A stretch of 64,000 bases of DNA from Pyrococcus sp. NA2 (GTDB lineage: Archaea > Methanobacteriota_B > Thermococci > Thermococcales > Thermococcaceae): assembly GCF_000211475.1 (NCBI RefSeq), contig NC_015474.1:930001-994000 (forward strand). Direction: 5' to 3'. Shown one piece after another: positions 8,735-18,012 of this stretch; position 1 is the stretch's first letter, and each line of letters starts with the position of its first letter. The notes beneath the pieces are model-generated. The model made no database searches. It was given only the letters and a program-made list of their open reading frames with translations, and was not told the origin of the DNA. A program made the position numbers and the translations under genes.

Positions 8735-9927
8735 GAGTGTTAATACTTGCCAATGACTTTCCAACAAAAAATAATGAGTATACAGGGTTAATCTTTGTAA
8801 AGGAACAAGTTAAAGAGCTGGCCAAATTGGTAGATGAGATAAATGTTATCGTGCCAATACCAAAGGGAATAGAGAAGTTTAGAGAACATCAGTATGGAAT
8901 TAAAAAAATTGAATATGAAAATTACAGAGTTGGGGATAACGTGAATGTGTACTTCGTCAAATACATAAATCCATTGTTCCCTCTAACTTTTTATAAATTC
9001 AAAAAAGAGTGGCTCTTTGTAGAGTATCGGGCTGTAGAAAAATTCATTCGTAGGAAGAATATTAAATTTGACATAATCCATGCTCACTACTCATGGCCGT
9101 GCGGGGCTTTAGGTGTAAAGTTAAAGAAGAAATATAAGGTGCCGTTAATTATTACTGAGCACACTCATATAACCCTCAAAAAAAGAATTGAAAATAAAGA
9201 ACAAATGCTAAAGTGGACATGGAATAACACAGATATCCTAATAAGCGTTAATAAACGGAATATTGAACTAATAAAGCAATTTGAGCCATCTCTTAGAGTC
9301 GTCTATATACCCAATGGTTATAACCCAGGAAGGTTGAAAATTATTCCTCAATTGGAAGCACGAGAATACCTAAATATACCAGAGAAACGGAAAGTATTAT
9401 TTAATTTGGCTAGATTGCTCCCTTATAAAGGCCATTCTTACCTAATAGATGCTATGAAGAGAGTAATAAAAGAGAGAGATGATGTTTATTGTTTCATTGG
9501 AGGAAGTGGGCCTTTAAAAGAAAAACTCCAACAGCAAATTGTCTCATTAGGATTGCAGAATTATGTAACCCTTCTTGGTTTTATTCCTGATGAGGAGCTA
9601 GCTTTATGGATGAATGCCGCCGATATATTTGTCCTTCCGAGTTTAAGCGAGGGTAACCCAACGGTGATGTTCGAAGCGCTAGGGGTGGGCCTGCCGTTTG
9701 TTGGAACTGCTGTGGGGGGAGTTCCGGAGATAATAACCTCCGAAGACTATGGTCTGCTCTGTCCCCCCGCCAATCCAGAGTGCCTCGCAGAGAAAATCTT
9801 AATAGCTCTCGATAAAGAGTGGGACAGAGAGAAGATAAGGAGGTACGCGGAGCAGTTTACGTGGGAGAATATAGCGATACAAACACTGGATGTATACAAC
9901 AAGGTCATTGAGGGGATGTTAACATGA
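8731..9927 (+). CDS. Family 4 glycosyltransferase (GT-B)
   Basis: A retaining GT-B glycosyltransferase of about 398 residues. The N-terminal domain has IIHAHYSWPCGALGVKLKKK (near residues 114-133). The C-terminal domain shows LFNLARLLPYKGHSYLIDAM, the loop DIFVLPSLSEGNPTVMFEAL with the E-x7-E-type region, and GLPFVGTAVGGVPEII. The ATG at 8731 overlaps the stop of the CapK-like gene (ATGA); an in-frame ATG at 8698 would be a 33-base longer alternative. It most likely adds a sugar to the growing lipid-linked glycan on the cytoplasmic side. Donor and acceptor are unknown. Confidence 0.87.
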   Translation: MRVLILANDFPTKNNEYTGLIFVKEQVKELAKLVDEINVIVPIPKGIEKFREHQYGIKKIEYENYRVGDNVNVYFVKYINPLFPLTFYKFKKEWLFVEYRAVEKFIRRKNIKFDIIHAHYSWPCGALGVKLKKKYKVPLIITEHTHITLKKRIENKEQMLKWTWNNTDILISVNKRNIELIKQFEPSLRVVYIPNGYNPGRLKIIPQLEAREYLNIPEKRKVLFNLARLLPYKGHSYLIDAMKRVIKERDDVYCFIGGSGPLKEKLQQQIVSLGLQNYVTLLGFIPDEELALWMNAADIFVLPSLSEGNPTVMFEALGVGLPFVGTAVGGVPEIITSEDYGLLCPPANPECLAEKILIALDKEWDREKIRRYAEQFTWENIAIQTLDVYNKVIEGMLT

Positions 9928-11084
9928 AAGTGGTTCTTGTAATGCCTTATTCAGATCCCCCCTCTTGGGGAGTTCAGAATGTTGCTTATAATTTAGTTCA
10001 AGGATTCATTAAACTATGCAAAGAACTTGAGCGAAAGGGCATTGAAATCACGATATTATCCAACGCTGGCATAACCCTAAAGCCCCAAGAGGAATTTTCT
10101 CAATGCTCCCAGCTAAGGATTGTATCTTACAAACAACTCCCGCCAATCACGTTTTTGGGGGATATTCAGCACATACTCTTGGCAAGGAGATACTTTCATA
10201 TCATGTTATCATCAGCAGATACAATTCACAGTCATGACGTCACATTCTCTTTACCAATTGCGAGAATGTTTAAAGACAAACTGATTATTCACAACTTCCA
10301 CGGCCTCCCTTGGAATGAAAAGAGATATCTAAACTCCAGATATCAACGATTTTCCTATAATATAATGACAATAAGGAACAAAAAACTTGCAGAGTTTAAA
10401 AATGTAAGATTTATTGCAATTTCTCATTTCGTCGCAGAGGATGTACAGCGCACTTTGGGAGTTCCAGATGAGCAAATTCACATAGTCTATGACCCAGTTT
10501 CAGAGGACTTCTTTAATATCGAGAAAATAGACATGTCTGGCATAATATTCTACCCAGCTCGCTTAATTCCAAGAAAAAATCATTTATCCTTGATCAAAGC
10601 CCTGGGTATCCTGAAGAAAGATGGGCTTTCTCACTTTACGCTTGCACTCACAGGAGTCGTAGAAGACAAAGAATACTTTAACAAAATCATGCAATTAGTT
10701 AGAAAATACGATTTGAACAACAATGTTATGTTCTTGGGAAAAATTTCCAAAGAAAAGCTCTTTGAGTATTATTCAAAAGCTTCCATTGTTGTGCTAACTT
10801 CTCTTGAGGAATCGTTTTCCCTCGCTGTTGCGGAAGCCATGGCAACAGGAACGCCTGTGGTGGCTTCCCCTGTGGGTGTTGTTCCAGAAGCAATAACACA
10901 TGGGAAAAACGGATTTGTTATAAACCCCCGTGATCCTCATGATATTGCAGAAAAACTCAGGATCGTACTTGAAGACGATAAAAAACGGAGATGTATGGGA
11001 AAGCGGGCAAAGAAGACGGCAGATAAGTGGAGAAGTGAGAATATTGCAAGAGATTTAATGAAGCTATGGGGTGGGTTTCAATGA
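9924..11084 (+). CDS. Family 4 glycosyltransferase (GT-B)
   Basis: A second GT4 enzyme (386 residues) overlapping the previous one by ATGA. The N-terminal domain begins MKVVLVMPYSDPPSWGVQNV, the pattern of a donor-side GT-B start. The C-terminal nucleotide-sugar site includes FYPARLIPRKNHLSLIKALG, VVLTSLEESFSLAVAEAMAT and GTPVVASPVGVVPEAITHGK with the conserved acidic pair of the family. No membrane segment is seen. Together with the preceding gene it suggests at least two different retaining linkages in the glycan. It is followed without a gap by a large membrane protein. Confidence 0.87.
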   Translation: MKVVLVMPYSDPPSWGVQNVAYNLVQGFIKLCKELERKGIEITILSNAGITLKPQEEFSQCSQLRIVSYKQLPPITFLGDIQHILLARRYFHIMLSSADTIHSHDVTFSLPIARMFKDKLIIHNFHGLPWNEKRYLNSRYQRFSYNIMTIRNKKLAEFKNVRFIAISHFVAEDVQRTLGVPDEQIHIVYDPVSEDFFNIEKIDMSGIIFYPARLIPRKNHLSLIKALGILKKDGLSHFTLALTGVVEDKEYFNKIMQLVRKYDLNNNVMFLGKISKEKLFEYYSKASIVVLTSLEESFSLAVAEAMATGTPVVASPVGVVPEAITHGKNGFVINPRDPHDIAEKLRIVLEDDKKRRCMGKRAKKTADKWRSENIARDLMKLWGGFQ

Positions 11085-12802
11085 AAAAAATTCACAAGTT
11101 CATGTTATTCCTTTTGATTATTGAGGTATTGATTATAATCCCAATCTTTGATCGCCTTTTGTATGGTCATAGTGATCCGTTTGTGTCTCATATTATTGTA
11201 TCTTCTTACGTTTTAAATAAAACTGGCGATTTGGAGAACACGGTATCATTCTTGGCCCAAACATTTCACAATATCAACGGGAAAACCTGGATATGGCAAA
11301 TTGCGACTGGATATTTACTCAAAGACTATATTGTGGGGGCATCTCTGTTATTATATACAACAGGAACTGTTTCTAACATCGATTATTTGATCCTCGGATA
11401 TTCGCCAATTATCTACTTTATCTATATGGGACTAATGAGCGCGATATCATTCAAAATGATCAAAAAGTCAGCATCACATGCAGCAGGGATTTATAATGTT
11501 GTTATAGTAACTGCAGTCATCTCTGGGGGATTAAGTTTTTTGACAAATTTTGTATTTACTAAATTAATAGGTTTTCAATACCATGCTGTAGCCCTAGTTA
11601 TGTATCTAGGATTCATCCTCCTATTTATGCGGTATCTTGAGCATCCAGAACAGAGAACTCGCATATTCGGCACAATGTTAATTCTGTATACTGCAGTAAC
11701 AATAACCCATTACAGGTTCCCCACACTAATTTTGGGCAATACTCTAATTTTTGGAGTTTTTATAACCTTTGTGGGATTGGTGTCTACAGGTATAGAACAT
11801 AAAAAAACAAGTAGGACTCTTTTCATAGTTTCTGGGCTACTTTTTATTGTTCTATATTTCCAACCATTCTATTGGAGTACACTAAAGCAAAAAGGAGAAA
11901 ATTATCTTGATATTTTACTCCTTGTTGAGTATCTCATAAACATTTTATCAGGACAACGCGAAGCTGGAGGGCCCACACTTGGGTATACGCCTATACTGAC
12001 AACTCTACAAAAATATGACATATACATGATGTTCACTTCATGGATCCTTCTCATTATATTGCTGGCAATATTTGTCATAAAATCATTTAAATTAGAAAAG
12101 TACGACCCCAGTTTATACTTACAACTACTATTTCTATGGAGCGTTGGCTCAACAGTCGTGTATAACTTTACATACTTCTTATACTATCAGGGATTAACAG
12201 GGTTGTCAATATACGAGCCGTGGATTCTTGTTATATCTTCTGTTCTAATCATAATAAGAGCTAGAAAAGATATCTATCCCAAATTGATAATATCTATAGC
12301 AAATATCGTCATTATAATTTTCTGTTTGACTTTAGTTACTAATAGCTCGTTAATATTGTACCAAGCTGTAGTATATCCCCCACATCCCGATCCCCCAAGA
12401 TATCAGACAGATACAGCCTTGCCATTTTTATGGAATATGGGGATGTCCACCCTCAATGGTGGTGGAATAGTTATCGGTTCGTCCTTTTCTGTATCGGCGG
12501 AAATATATGAACAAACTGCCAAGCATAACACACTTATGCTCCCCTATATAGGTTCCAGACGAATAGTAGATGAAGTACTGCAATACCGTGAAACCTCAGA
12601 CATGGATAGATTTTTAAGTAATCTCAAAAATCGCAATGATTTCTTAGTGATAACTAAATATGAGGAGAGAAAAGGACTTAGTAGTGATGTCTTTCGCCTA
12701 AAATCCTACCTCTTGTCAAATGAAGTCCAAAATGTAAAATTATCATTTGACTGGATTTATAACTCAGAGTTGGTTATAATACTTGACTCTAGAGGAAGAT
12801 GA
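11081..12802 (+). CDS. Polytopic membrane protein, candidate Wzy/GT-C-like
   Basis: A protein of about 573 residues with roughly 10-11 predicted membrane segments in the first 430 residues and an extracytoplasmic C-terminal tail of about 140 residues. Examples of membrane segments are FMLFLLIIEVLIIIPIF and VVIVTAVISGGLSFLTNFVF. The ATG at 11081 overlaps the stop of the GT4 gene; an ATG at 11066 is an alternative. In a locus with glycosyltransferases and a Wzx-type flippase, such a protein is a candidate oligosaccharide polymerase or a GT-C-type lipid-linked sugar transferase. I see no WWDYG (oligosaccharyltransferase) motif, so it is not AglB. Function is inferred from context only. Confidence 0.6.
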   Translation: MKKIHKFMLFLLIIEVLIIIPIFDRLLYGHSDPFVSHIIVSSYVLNKTGDLENTVSFLAQTFHNINGKTWIWQIATGYLLKDYIVGASLLLYTTGTVSNIDYLILGYSPIIYFIYMGLMSAISFKMIKKSASHAAGIYNVVIVTAVISGGLSFLTNFVFTKLIGFQYHAVALVMYLGFILLFMRYLEHPEQRTRIFGTMLILYTAVTITHYRFPTLILGNTLIFGVFITFVGLVSTGIEHKKTSRTLFIVSGLLFIVLYFQPFYWSTLKQKGENYLDILLLVEYLINILSGQREAGGPTLGYTPILTTLQKYDIYMMFTSWILLIILLAIFVIKSFKLEKYDPSLYLQLLFLWSVGSTVVYNFTYFLYYQGLTGLSIYEPWILVISSVLIIIRARKDIYPKLIISIANIVIIIFCLTLVTNSSLILYQAVVYPPHPDPPRYQTDTALPFLWNMGMSTLNGGGIVIGSSFSVSAEIYEQTAKHNTLMLPYIGSRRIVDEVLQYRETSDMDRFLSNLKNRNDFLVITKYEERKGLSSDVFRLKSYLLSNEVQNVKLSFDWIYNSELVIILDSRGR

Positions 12803-12871
12803 GAAACTTGCCTCTCCAAATCTTCCCAGTCAACTTTACAATAAAATAAAAAGAGACAGGGGGAATGTGGC

Positions 12872-14227
12872 ATGGAGTACCCAAATGTCATATTCATCGT
12901 AATTGATACCCTAAGAGAAGACTATTCCACGTCCCTGAAGGAGAACCTCAAAAAACTCGGTTTTGTCGAGTATAGTTGTACTATAGCCCCTGCATCGTGG
13001 ACAGTTCCAAGCCATGCGTCAATATTTACAGGACTATACCCAGCTCTACATAAGGCTCATGAAACAAAACACAAAAAAGGCTTTGGGATAAGACTAAAGT
13101 ATGACAACACTTTAAGTAAAATTCTTTCAAGTCTTGGCTATAATACTTATCTGTTTACAGCAAATCCATATATAAGACCAAGTTTAGGGTTTGGAGGGTT
13201 TGACTACTTCTATGAGATGGGGGGATGGTCACCCAGAATTCCTGTATTATCATATGACGACTTCGTGCTCCTTGAAAAACTAAAGCGCAAAGCGAATAAC
13301 AACACTATGCAATTAGTTAAAACTCTCTTGCTTAAACATCCTACCCTACTTATGAGAGGGGTTGTATCTAAGGTATTATCCCCCTTAAATCGCGTTTATG
13401 AAAAAGTAGTAGCTCACTTTATGGGGTGGCCATTAGACAAGGGAGCTAATCGTCTTATAAAACTTCTCAAAGGTTGTAAGTTCGACAAAAATTCTCCAAA
13501 TTTCATTTTTATAAACCTATTAGAGGTACATGAGCCCTATTTTTTAGGAGACAATGTAGAGGAGGTTCGTAAAAACCTTTTAACAAGACAACTTAATACC
13601 AAGTATGTCATAAAATGGAGACAAATGTATCCAAAAGAAGTAGAATATGTTTCCCAAAAAATTGTTGATATACTTGGAATCCTCAAGGAAAAAGGAATTT
13701 TTGATAATTCCCTTATTATAATCACAAGTGACCACGGTCAATTATTGGGTGAACATGGAAGAATTGGACATGGGACGTTTCTATACGATGAGCTCCTAAG
13801 AGTCCCTTTACTAATTAAATATCCTAAAGACTCACAAATCAAAGTTACAAAAAAAGCTGAAGAATACGTCAGCCTAGTATCTCTAAAGCCATTCATCCTA
13901 AATTTCATTGAGAACAAGATAAGTGATGACAGCATATTATATTCAAAGACCGTATTCGCTGAATCGTATGGAATTGGTGGGGTAACAGTTAATCCAAAGA
14001 CCGAAGAAGAAAAGAGGAATGTTAACGAGTTAGAAAAATACCGCATCGCAATCTATTACAAAAACTTCAAGGGAATCTTTAATATAACTGACTGGAAGTT
14101 TGAAGAGATAATCTCGTATAATCCCGAGATAGAGGTCACAGAAGACATCGTGAAACATATGAAGAAGGAAGTCGTGAAGTTCTTGAAAACCGTAACAGTA
14201 GCAAAAGTTCCAAAAATCAAAATCTAA
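12872..14227 (+). CDS. Sulfatase-fold protein (alkaline phosphatase superfamily)
   Basis: A 451-residue protein with the metal-binding start FIVIDTLREDY (D10 region), the nucleophile region APASWTVPSHASIFTGLYPA (about residues 48-67) and the second metal site TSDHGQLLGEHGRIGHG (about 286-302). In true sulfatases the nucleophile is a Cys/Ser matured to formylglycine (C/S-x-P-x-R). Here the aligned residue is Thr (TVPSH), so it more likely acts as a phosphodiesterase, phosphotransferase or an atypical sulfatase. No signal peptide or membrane anchor is visible, which suggests a cytoplasmic role. It ends tail to tail with the flippase gene, the stop codons overlapping. Confidence 0.8.
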   Translation: MEYPNVIFIVIDTLREDYSTSLKENLKKLGFVEYSCTIAPASWTVPSHASIFTGLYPALHKAHETKHKKGFGIRLKYDNTLSKILSSLGYNTYLFTANPYIRPSLGFGGFDYFYEMGGWSPRIPVLSYDDFVLLEKLKRKANNNTMQLVKTLLLKHPTLLMRGVVSKVLSPLNRVYEKVVAHFMGWPLDKGANRLIKLLKGCKFDKNSPNFIFINLLEVHEPYFLGDNVEEVRKNLLTRQLNTKYVIKWRQMYPKEVEYVSQKIVDILGILKEKGIFDNSLIIITSDHGQLLGEHGRIGHGTFLYDELLRVPLLIKYPKDSQIKVTKKAEEYVSLVSLKPFILNFIENKISDDSILYSKTVFAESYGIGGVTVNPKTEEEKRNVNELEKYRIAIYYKNFKGIFNITDWKFEEIISYNPEIEVTEDIVKHMKKEVVKFLKTVTVAKVPKIKI

Positions 14228-15753
14228 ACAAACCTCCTTAAAATTTTCTCTATTATTTTTACATCAAATCCCAACTTTTGTTCTATTGCTAAAAACAGCT
14301 CAACATCTTCTTTATCCACACTCTTACTTAAGAGTACTAAAAAGAAGTAAACTGCCAAGAACACAACCAAAACTGGAATCGCATACCATATATTCGGCAC
14401 TTTTAAGTGCAAACTCTCAATTATCCCCAATAAAACAAAACTAATGATCAAAGGTTTCACGTAGTTCCAGCTGAAAGGATGGATTTTAGTCCTTTGATAA
14501 AGCCAGAACGACCTAAACACATTGGCGACAAAATAAGAAACAGCAGTCGCCACAGCCGCTCCTACTATCCCGTACTTTGGTATTAAAAGAATGTTTAGTA
14601 CAACATTAGAAATAACTGCAAACGTATCCCCAATCATGTTAAGCTTTGGCTGCCCAATAACAACTAAGCTCAACCCATTCAATCCTAAAAATGTGTGAAA
14701 CATAAAACCCAAAGCTAAAATCTGAAGCGCTGAAGCCGCTGAAACATATTTTTCTCCAAAGAGGAAGTAGATCACAGCTTCAGGGAATAGAAACATCATA
14801 CTGAACAAGGGAAGAGTCAGTAAAAATGTCCATTTCGTTAATATTTGATAAGTTCTGCCCAGCTCCTTAAGCTTTCCCTGAGCATAGAGTCTTGATGCTA
14901 TCGGGACATATAAAACTGAAGTTGAAGCTAAAAAGATGGGAATAAGTCTTGCTAAAGGAGCGGCGGCATTGTATACCCCAACAATTTCTGAGCTTTTATA
15001 ATAACCTAACATTAATGTATCCGTCCACGTCATCAGGAAGTTTAGAACACCCGAGAACATAAGTGGGATGGAGAAAAGAACTAGCATCTTCCCAAGATTT
15101 AAATTTGGCGAGAGTCTAAATTGAAAAAGCCTAATTCTCCACACGCTAAAGGTCAAGGCTAAGAGTGTTAAACCCTGCGCAATGACGTAGGCAAGAAACA
15201 CATAAGTAAACGAGGAGTTCAAGAGTACCCCAATTAAAACAAGAACCAAAAATACAGTCGGATAAATTATATTCTGAAAATAAACCTGCTCCCTGACCCT
15301 TCCAAATCCATGAGAAATAGAAATTATCACAGTGGTTAACGCCCAAAAAGGTAGAGCAAAAACTACTATCTGCAGAGCATGAACCAGCCTCTCATCTTTG
15401 AAAACTTGAGAAATATTCCCTGCTTCTAAGAATAGAATTGCTGTCCAAATTAAACTGTTCACGGCAACAATCACTAAGGCCGTTGAAATTAAATCCCTAA
15501 CCCTTGAAGGTTCCCTCTCCCTATAAAACGCAACTTCTCTAGGAAGAGCATTCTGAAATCCAAGTGTAGCCACCACAAGAGCTATGTTCAAAACAGTCAG
15601 AGCTAAATTAAATACTCCATACTCACCAGTGGAAAAGTACCTCGCTATCACCGCCCTGCTCAAAAATCCGAAGAACATTGAAATAATCGTCCCGGCAAAA
15701 ACTATCCCTGTTCCCTTAGCAATCTTCTGTAGGGCTTTGCTTGCTTCACTCAT
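14224..15753 (-). CDS. Wzx-type oligosaccharide flippase (MOP superfamily)
   Basis: A protein of about 509 residues with 12-14 predicted membrane segments and the polysaccharide-biosynthesis flippase layout (FAGTIISMFFGFLSRAVIAR near the N-terminus, LNIALVVATLGFQNALPREV after it). The family moves lipid-linked oligosaccharides across the membrane. I chose ATG 15753, behind AAAGGTG with a 6-base spacer, over GTG 15762. It faces the rest of the glycan operon and converges with the sulfatase-fold gene. A degenerate copy of its first codons and ribosome-binding region lies at about 17271-17340 (see findings), so the 5' end of this gene was once duplicated. Confidence 0.9.
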   Translation of the reverse strand: MSEASKALQKIAKGTGIVFAGTIISMFFGFLSRAVIARYFSTGEYGVFNLALTVLNIALVVATLGFQNALPREVAFYREREPSRVRDLISTALVIVAVNSLIWTAILFLEAGNISQVFKDERLVHALQIVVFALPFWALTTVIISISHGFGRVREQVYFQNIIYPTVFLVLVLIGVLLNSSFTYVFLAYVIAQGLTLLALTFSVWRIRLFQFRLSPNLNLGKMLVLFSIPLMFSGVLNFLMTWTDTLMLGYYKSSEIVGVYNAAAPLARLIPIFLASTSVLYVPIASRLYAQGKLKELGRTYQILTKWTFLLTLPLFSMMFLFPEAVIYFLFGEKYVSAASALQILALGFMFHTFLGLNGLSLVVIGQPKLNMIGDTFAVISNVVLNILLIPKYGIVGAAVATAVSYFVANVFRSFWLYQRTKIHPFSWNYVKPLIISFVLLGIIESLHLKVPNIWYAIPVLVVFLAVYFFLVLLSKSVDKEDVELFLAIEQKLGFDVKIIEKILRRFV

Positions 15754-15793
15754 GGGCTTCACCTTTCCAATTCATGATACCTTTATGAGCCCT

Positions 15794-17137
15794 TTATGAT
15801 ACCTTTGAGCCCTTTAGCATATAGTAAGTACCCCTTCCCGTAACTCCGACTCTTTTTAAAATCCCTTTCTTGACAAGACTGTCCAGTTCTCTGGAAGCTG
15901 TCGGTTTTGATACTCCAAACAATCCCTGATACTCCTTATTGCTAATCCTCCCCTTCTTCTTTACATAGAGCACAGCTCTAATCTGCCTGTCATTTAAACC
16001 CAGCTTTCTCAGGTAATCTTCAGTATAAATATCCTTTCTCAAAAGAACCACAAATCCCCCAGCCTCCTCCCTAAACTCAGGCTCGGGTAAACCATTCTCC
16101 AGACAGAGACGAACTATCTTAAACGTTCCTGTTCCCCACCTCTCGATCAGTCCGGCATAGTAGAAAACCTGAGCAATCTTGGGGTTTCTCAGCTTGGAAG
16201 GATGTGTTTCCTTTTTTAAATCTTCAATAACAATTCCAGGAGGTAGTTCCCCAGGATTCCAGATCCAGATGGAGTCATCAAAAATCTTAATCTGCACGTT
16301 GCTCGGGTCAGTGTAGTCCCTGTGAATCAGGGCGTTTATTATGGCTTCCCTAAGGGCATCTAAGGGATAATCCCAGATTTCCTTTCTCCTCAGCTCCCCC
16401 TCAAACTCATACCTAACTCCAATATGGCTCATTATCACTTTCATGACTTCTTCAACTTGGGTAAAGAGATTTCCTCCAATCTCTTTGTCGTCTATGATTG
16501 TTATCGGATCCTTAAAGCGCCCTATTCTGACCTTAGCTTGGATATAATACCTCTGCGGCTCTTTTCCAAAGAGCAGTAGCGCAGCGTTGGTTATCTTCCC
16601 ATCTTCCAAAAGCCCCAGTTTATCGAGAATTGACTCAACGTCCTCGTTTTCATTGATGTATGGCAACCTATTTCTAGCCATATGAACGAACTTTCTGATA
16701 GTTTCCTCATCCAGATCTTCCAACGTTGCAGAAGATGGCAGAGAATCCCACGTGATCCCAGATTTCTGAAGGAAGAATCTCTGCAAATCCTCCCAGCCCA
16801 TCTCAACGGTCTGGGCTCCAACCCTTTTATAATATCTCCCCTTAAATGAAATTGGAACAGGTGATTTAGAAACGTCAATAATGACAACTTTCTTTCCACC
16901 AATCTCTTCAACTTTTATGGACGGATTTATTCTAAGATTGTGCCTTATTGATCTGGCTAAACTATCTAAGTCCCCAGAAAAGCCAAAAACCTTACCATCA
17001 TTGCTAACACCAAGGAGCAAAATCCCACCGTCAGTGTTAGCAAATGCTGACAGCGTCTTGTAAACAGAATCATTCAGCTTCCGCTTAAACTCAATGGTTT
17101 CACTCTCGCCTTTCTTAATCAGGTCTTTAACATCCAT
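15794..17137 (-). CDS. AlbA_2-domain (Schlafen-like) transcriptional regulator
   Basis: A 447-residue protein of the family annotated as ATP-dependent DNA-binding regulator or RecG-like. The N-terminal AlbA_2 domain is marked by ESETIEFKRKLNDSVYKTLS and FANTDGGILLLGVSNDGKV (residues 11-48). The central HATPase_c_4 part has DALREAIINALIHRDYTD and GLIERWGTGTFKIVRLC. The C-terminal winged helix (about 385-435) includes LNDRQIRAVLYVKKKGRISN and KPTASRELDSLVKKGIL. Its ATG follows GGTGATTAA. The gene lies between two imperfect copies of the flippase 5' end and behind two strong hairpins, which suggests it came in with a mobile segment. Confidence 0.85.
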   Translation of the reverse strand: MDVKDLIKKGESETIEFKRKLNDSVYKTLSAFANTDGGILLLGVSNDGKVFGFSGDLDSLARSIRHNLRINPSIKVEEIGGKKVVIIDVSKSPVPISFKGRYYKRVGAQTVEMGWEDLQRFFLQKSGITWDSLPSSATLEDLDEETIRKFVHMARNRLPYINENEDVESILDKLGLLEDGKITNAALLLFGKEPQRYYIQAKVRIGRFKDPITIIDDKEIGGNLFTQVEEVMKVIMSHIGVRYEFEGELRRKEIWDYPLDALREAIINALIHRDYTDPSNVQIKIFDDSIWIWNPGELPPGIVIEDLKKETHPSKLRNPKIAQVFYYAGLIERWGTGTFKIVRLCLENGLPEPEFREEAGGFVVLLRKDIYTEDYLRKLGLNDRQIRAVLYVKKKGRISNKEYQGLFGVSKPTASRELDSLVKKGILKRVGVTGRGTYYMLKGSKVS

Positions 17138-17196
17138 TTAATCACCAGATGTAAAAACGATCTGGGGAATTAATAGCTTTTTGGTTCTGGAGGTGT

Positions 17197-17252
17197 GGCG
17201 CGAAGCGCCGGGATAGAAAAATAAAACGGGGGTTTAAGGGGCGGAGCCCCTT
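17197..17252. repeat. Two tandem GC-rich hairpins
   Basis: Two perfect short stem-loops stand 26 bases apart upstream of the AlbA_2 gene. The first is GGCGC-GAA-GCGCC (17197-17209). The second is AAGGGGC-GGA-GCCCCTT (17236-17252). Both have purine triloops, and both are far more GC-rich than the surrounding AT-rich DNA. They could be transcript-end structures, ends of a mobile segment, or interspersed repeats. They are close to the edge of the duplicated flippase 5' segment. Confidence 0.55.
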
Positions 17253-17270
17253 TGCCTAAAACACCAATTT

Positions 17271-17340
17271 AGAGCTTGACTTGCTTCATCCATGGGTGTC
17301 ACCTTTCCAATTCATGAGACATTTATGGAGCCCTTTATTC
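17271..17340 (-). repeat. Degenerate copy of the flippase 5' end
   Basis: This segment matches 15731-15790 at about 80-85 percent over some 60 bases, in the same orientation. It includes an identical ACCTTTCCAATTCATGA core (the ribosome-binding and leader region) and the start codons. Read on the minus strand from 17293 it gives MDEASQAL, against MSEASKAL in the flippase, and then diverges. The two copies flank the AlbA_2 gene. This is directly visible; that the arrangement came from an insertion or duplication is inference. Confidence 0.7.
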
Positions 17341-17368
17341 CCTCAGTCAACCAAAATACAGATCTCTT

Positions 17369-17785
17369 CTACTCTTGGATTATCTCAACGTCTAAGTTCT
17401 GAAAATGTCTGTCAAACGTGTATATCTCTTTAATGTTGAGTTCTTTCATTTTGAGATAAGCTAGGGCGTCATTTACACTTATTCCTTTTTCTTTAGAAAA
17501 CAGAACTGCTTTCAAATATTCCTCCACAGATACGGGGAGAATTTTAACATTCTCAGCGAGGAGTAGGTTTTCTAAAAATCTTACCGCAGTTGTGAGATTT
17601 ACCTTTGTCTCCAAGATGTTTGCAATCTCACTTAAGTGTATCAATGTTGTCACAACTTTCTCTCCATTTTCAACCCTTAGAAGGATCTTTTTGGCTTTTT
17701 CTTTCTTGTTAAGAAGGTCCTTACTTGTATCCTTTTTTGGCTTTATCATCGCATAAAGAAAAACATTGCTGTCAATGAACCTCAT
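17369..17785 (-). CDS. vapC: VapC-type PIN-domain toxin
   Basis: A 138-residue PIN-domain ribonuclease with the expected acidic residues: FIDSNVFLYAM (Asp near residue 4), the central LIHLSEIANILE (Glu near 50), SVNDALAYLKM (Asp near 101) and IYTFDRHFQ (Asp near 121). VapC toxins cut tRNA or rRNA when freed from the antitoxin. Its ATG overlaps the stop codon of the upstream AbrB-type antitoxin (ATGA), the usual antitoxin-then-toxin order. It seems full length and is the only complete VapC I find in this window. Its RNA target cannot be predicted. Confidence 0.9.
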   Translation of the reverse strand: MRFIDSNVFLYAMIKPKKDTSKDLLNKKEKAKKILLRVENGEKVVTTLIHLSEIANILETKVNLTTAVRFLENLLLAENVKILPVSVEEYLKAVLFSKEKGISVNDALAYLKMKELNIKEIYTFDRHFQNLDVEIIQE

Positions 17786-18012
17786 TCATACTCCTCCGCA
17801 AGTTCTTTCAAAAGTTCTTTTTCAATGTCCTCCCCAATATCTTCCACCTCGATTATATCGAAGAACTCTGAAAGTTTTGGCCTTCTCCTTGGTAAAATCT
17901 CTATCTTATCCTCGAATTCAATTAGGATTACCTCATTACCCCACCTTTTCCGCCATTCTTTTGGTAAAACAATTCTTCCCTGACTATCAATCCGCTTAAC
18001 TTCCATGCTCAT
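17782..18012 (-). CDS. vapB: VapB antitoxin, AbrB/SpoVT family
   Basis: A 76-residue protein with an N-terminal swapped-hairpin AbrB domain (VKRIDSQGRIVLPKEWRKRW, then NEVILIEFEDKIEILPRRRP, residues 5-46) and an acidic C-terminal tail (DIIEVEDIGEDIEKELLKEL) that would wrap the toxin. It likely represses its own promoter, as AbrB-type VapBs do. The first ATG (18012) and a second at 18006 are both possible starts. An AT-rich stretch with TTATTAATA about 25-35 bases upstream is a plausible TATA region. It is co-transcribed with the overlapping VapC gene. Confidence 0.88.
   Translation of the reverse strand: MSMEVKRIDSQGRIVLPKEWRKRWGNEVILIEFEDKIEILPRRRPKLSEFFDIIEVEDIGEDIEKELLKELAEEYE

Noticed and set aside
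12872-14227. Annotation as a formylglycine sulfatase
   Set aside because: The C/S-x-P-x-R motif is not met (TVPSH), so only the fold is claimed.
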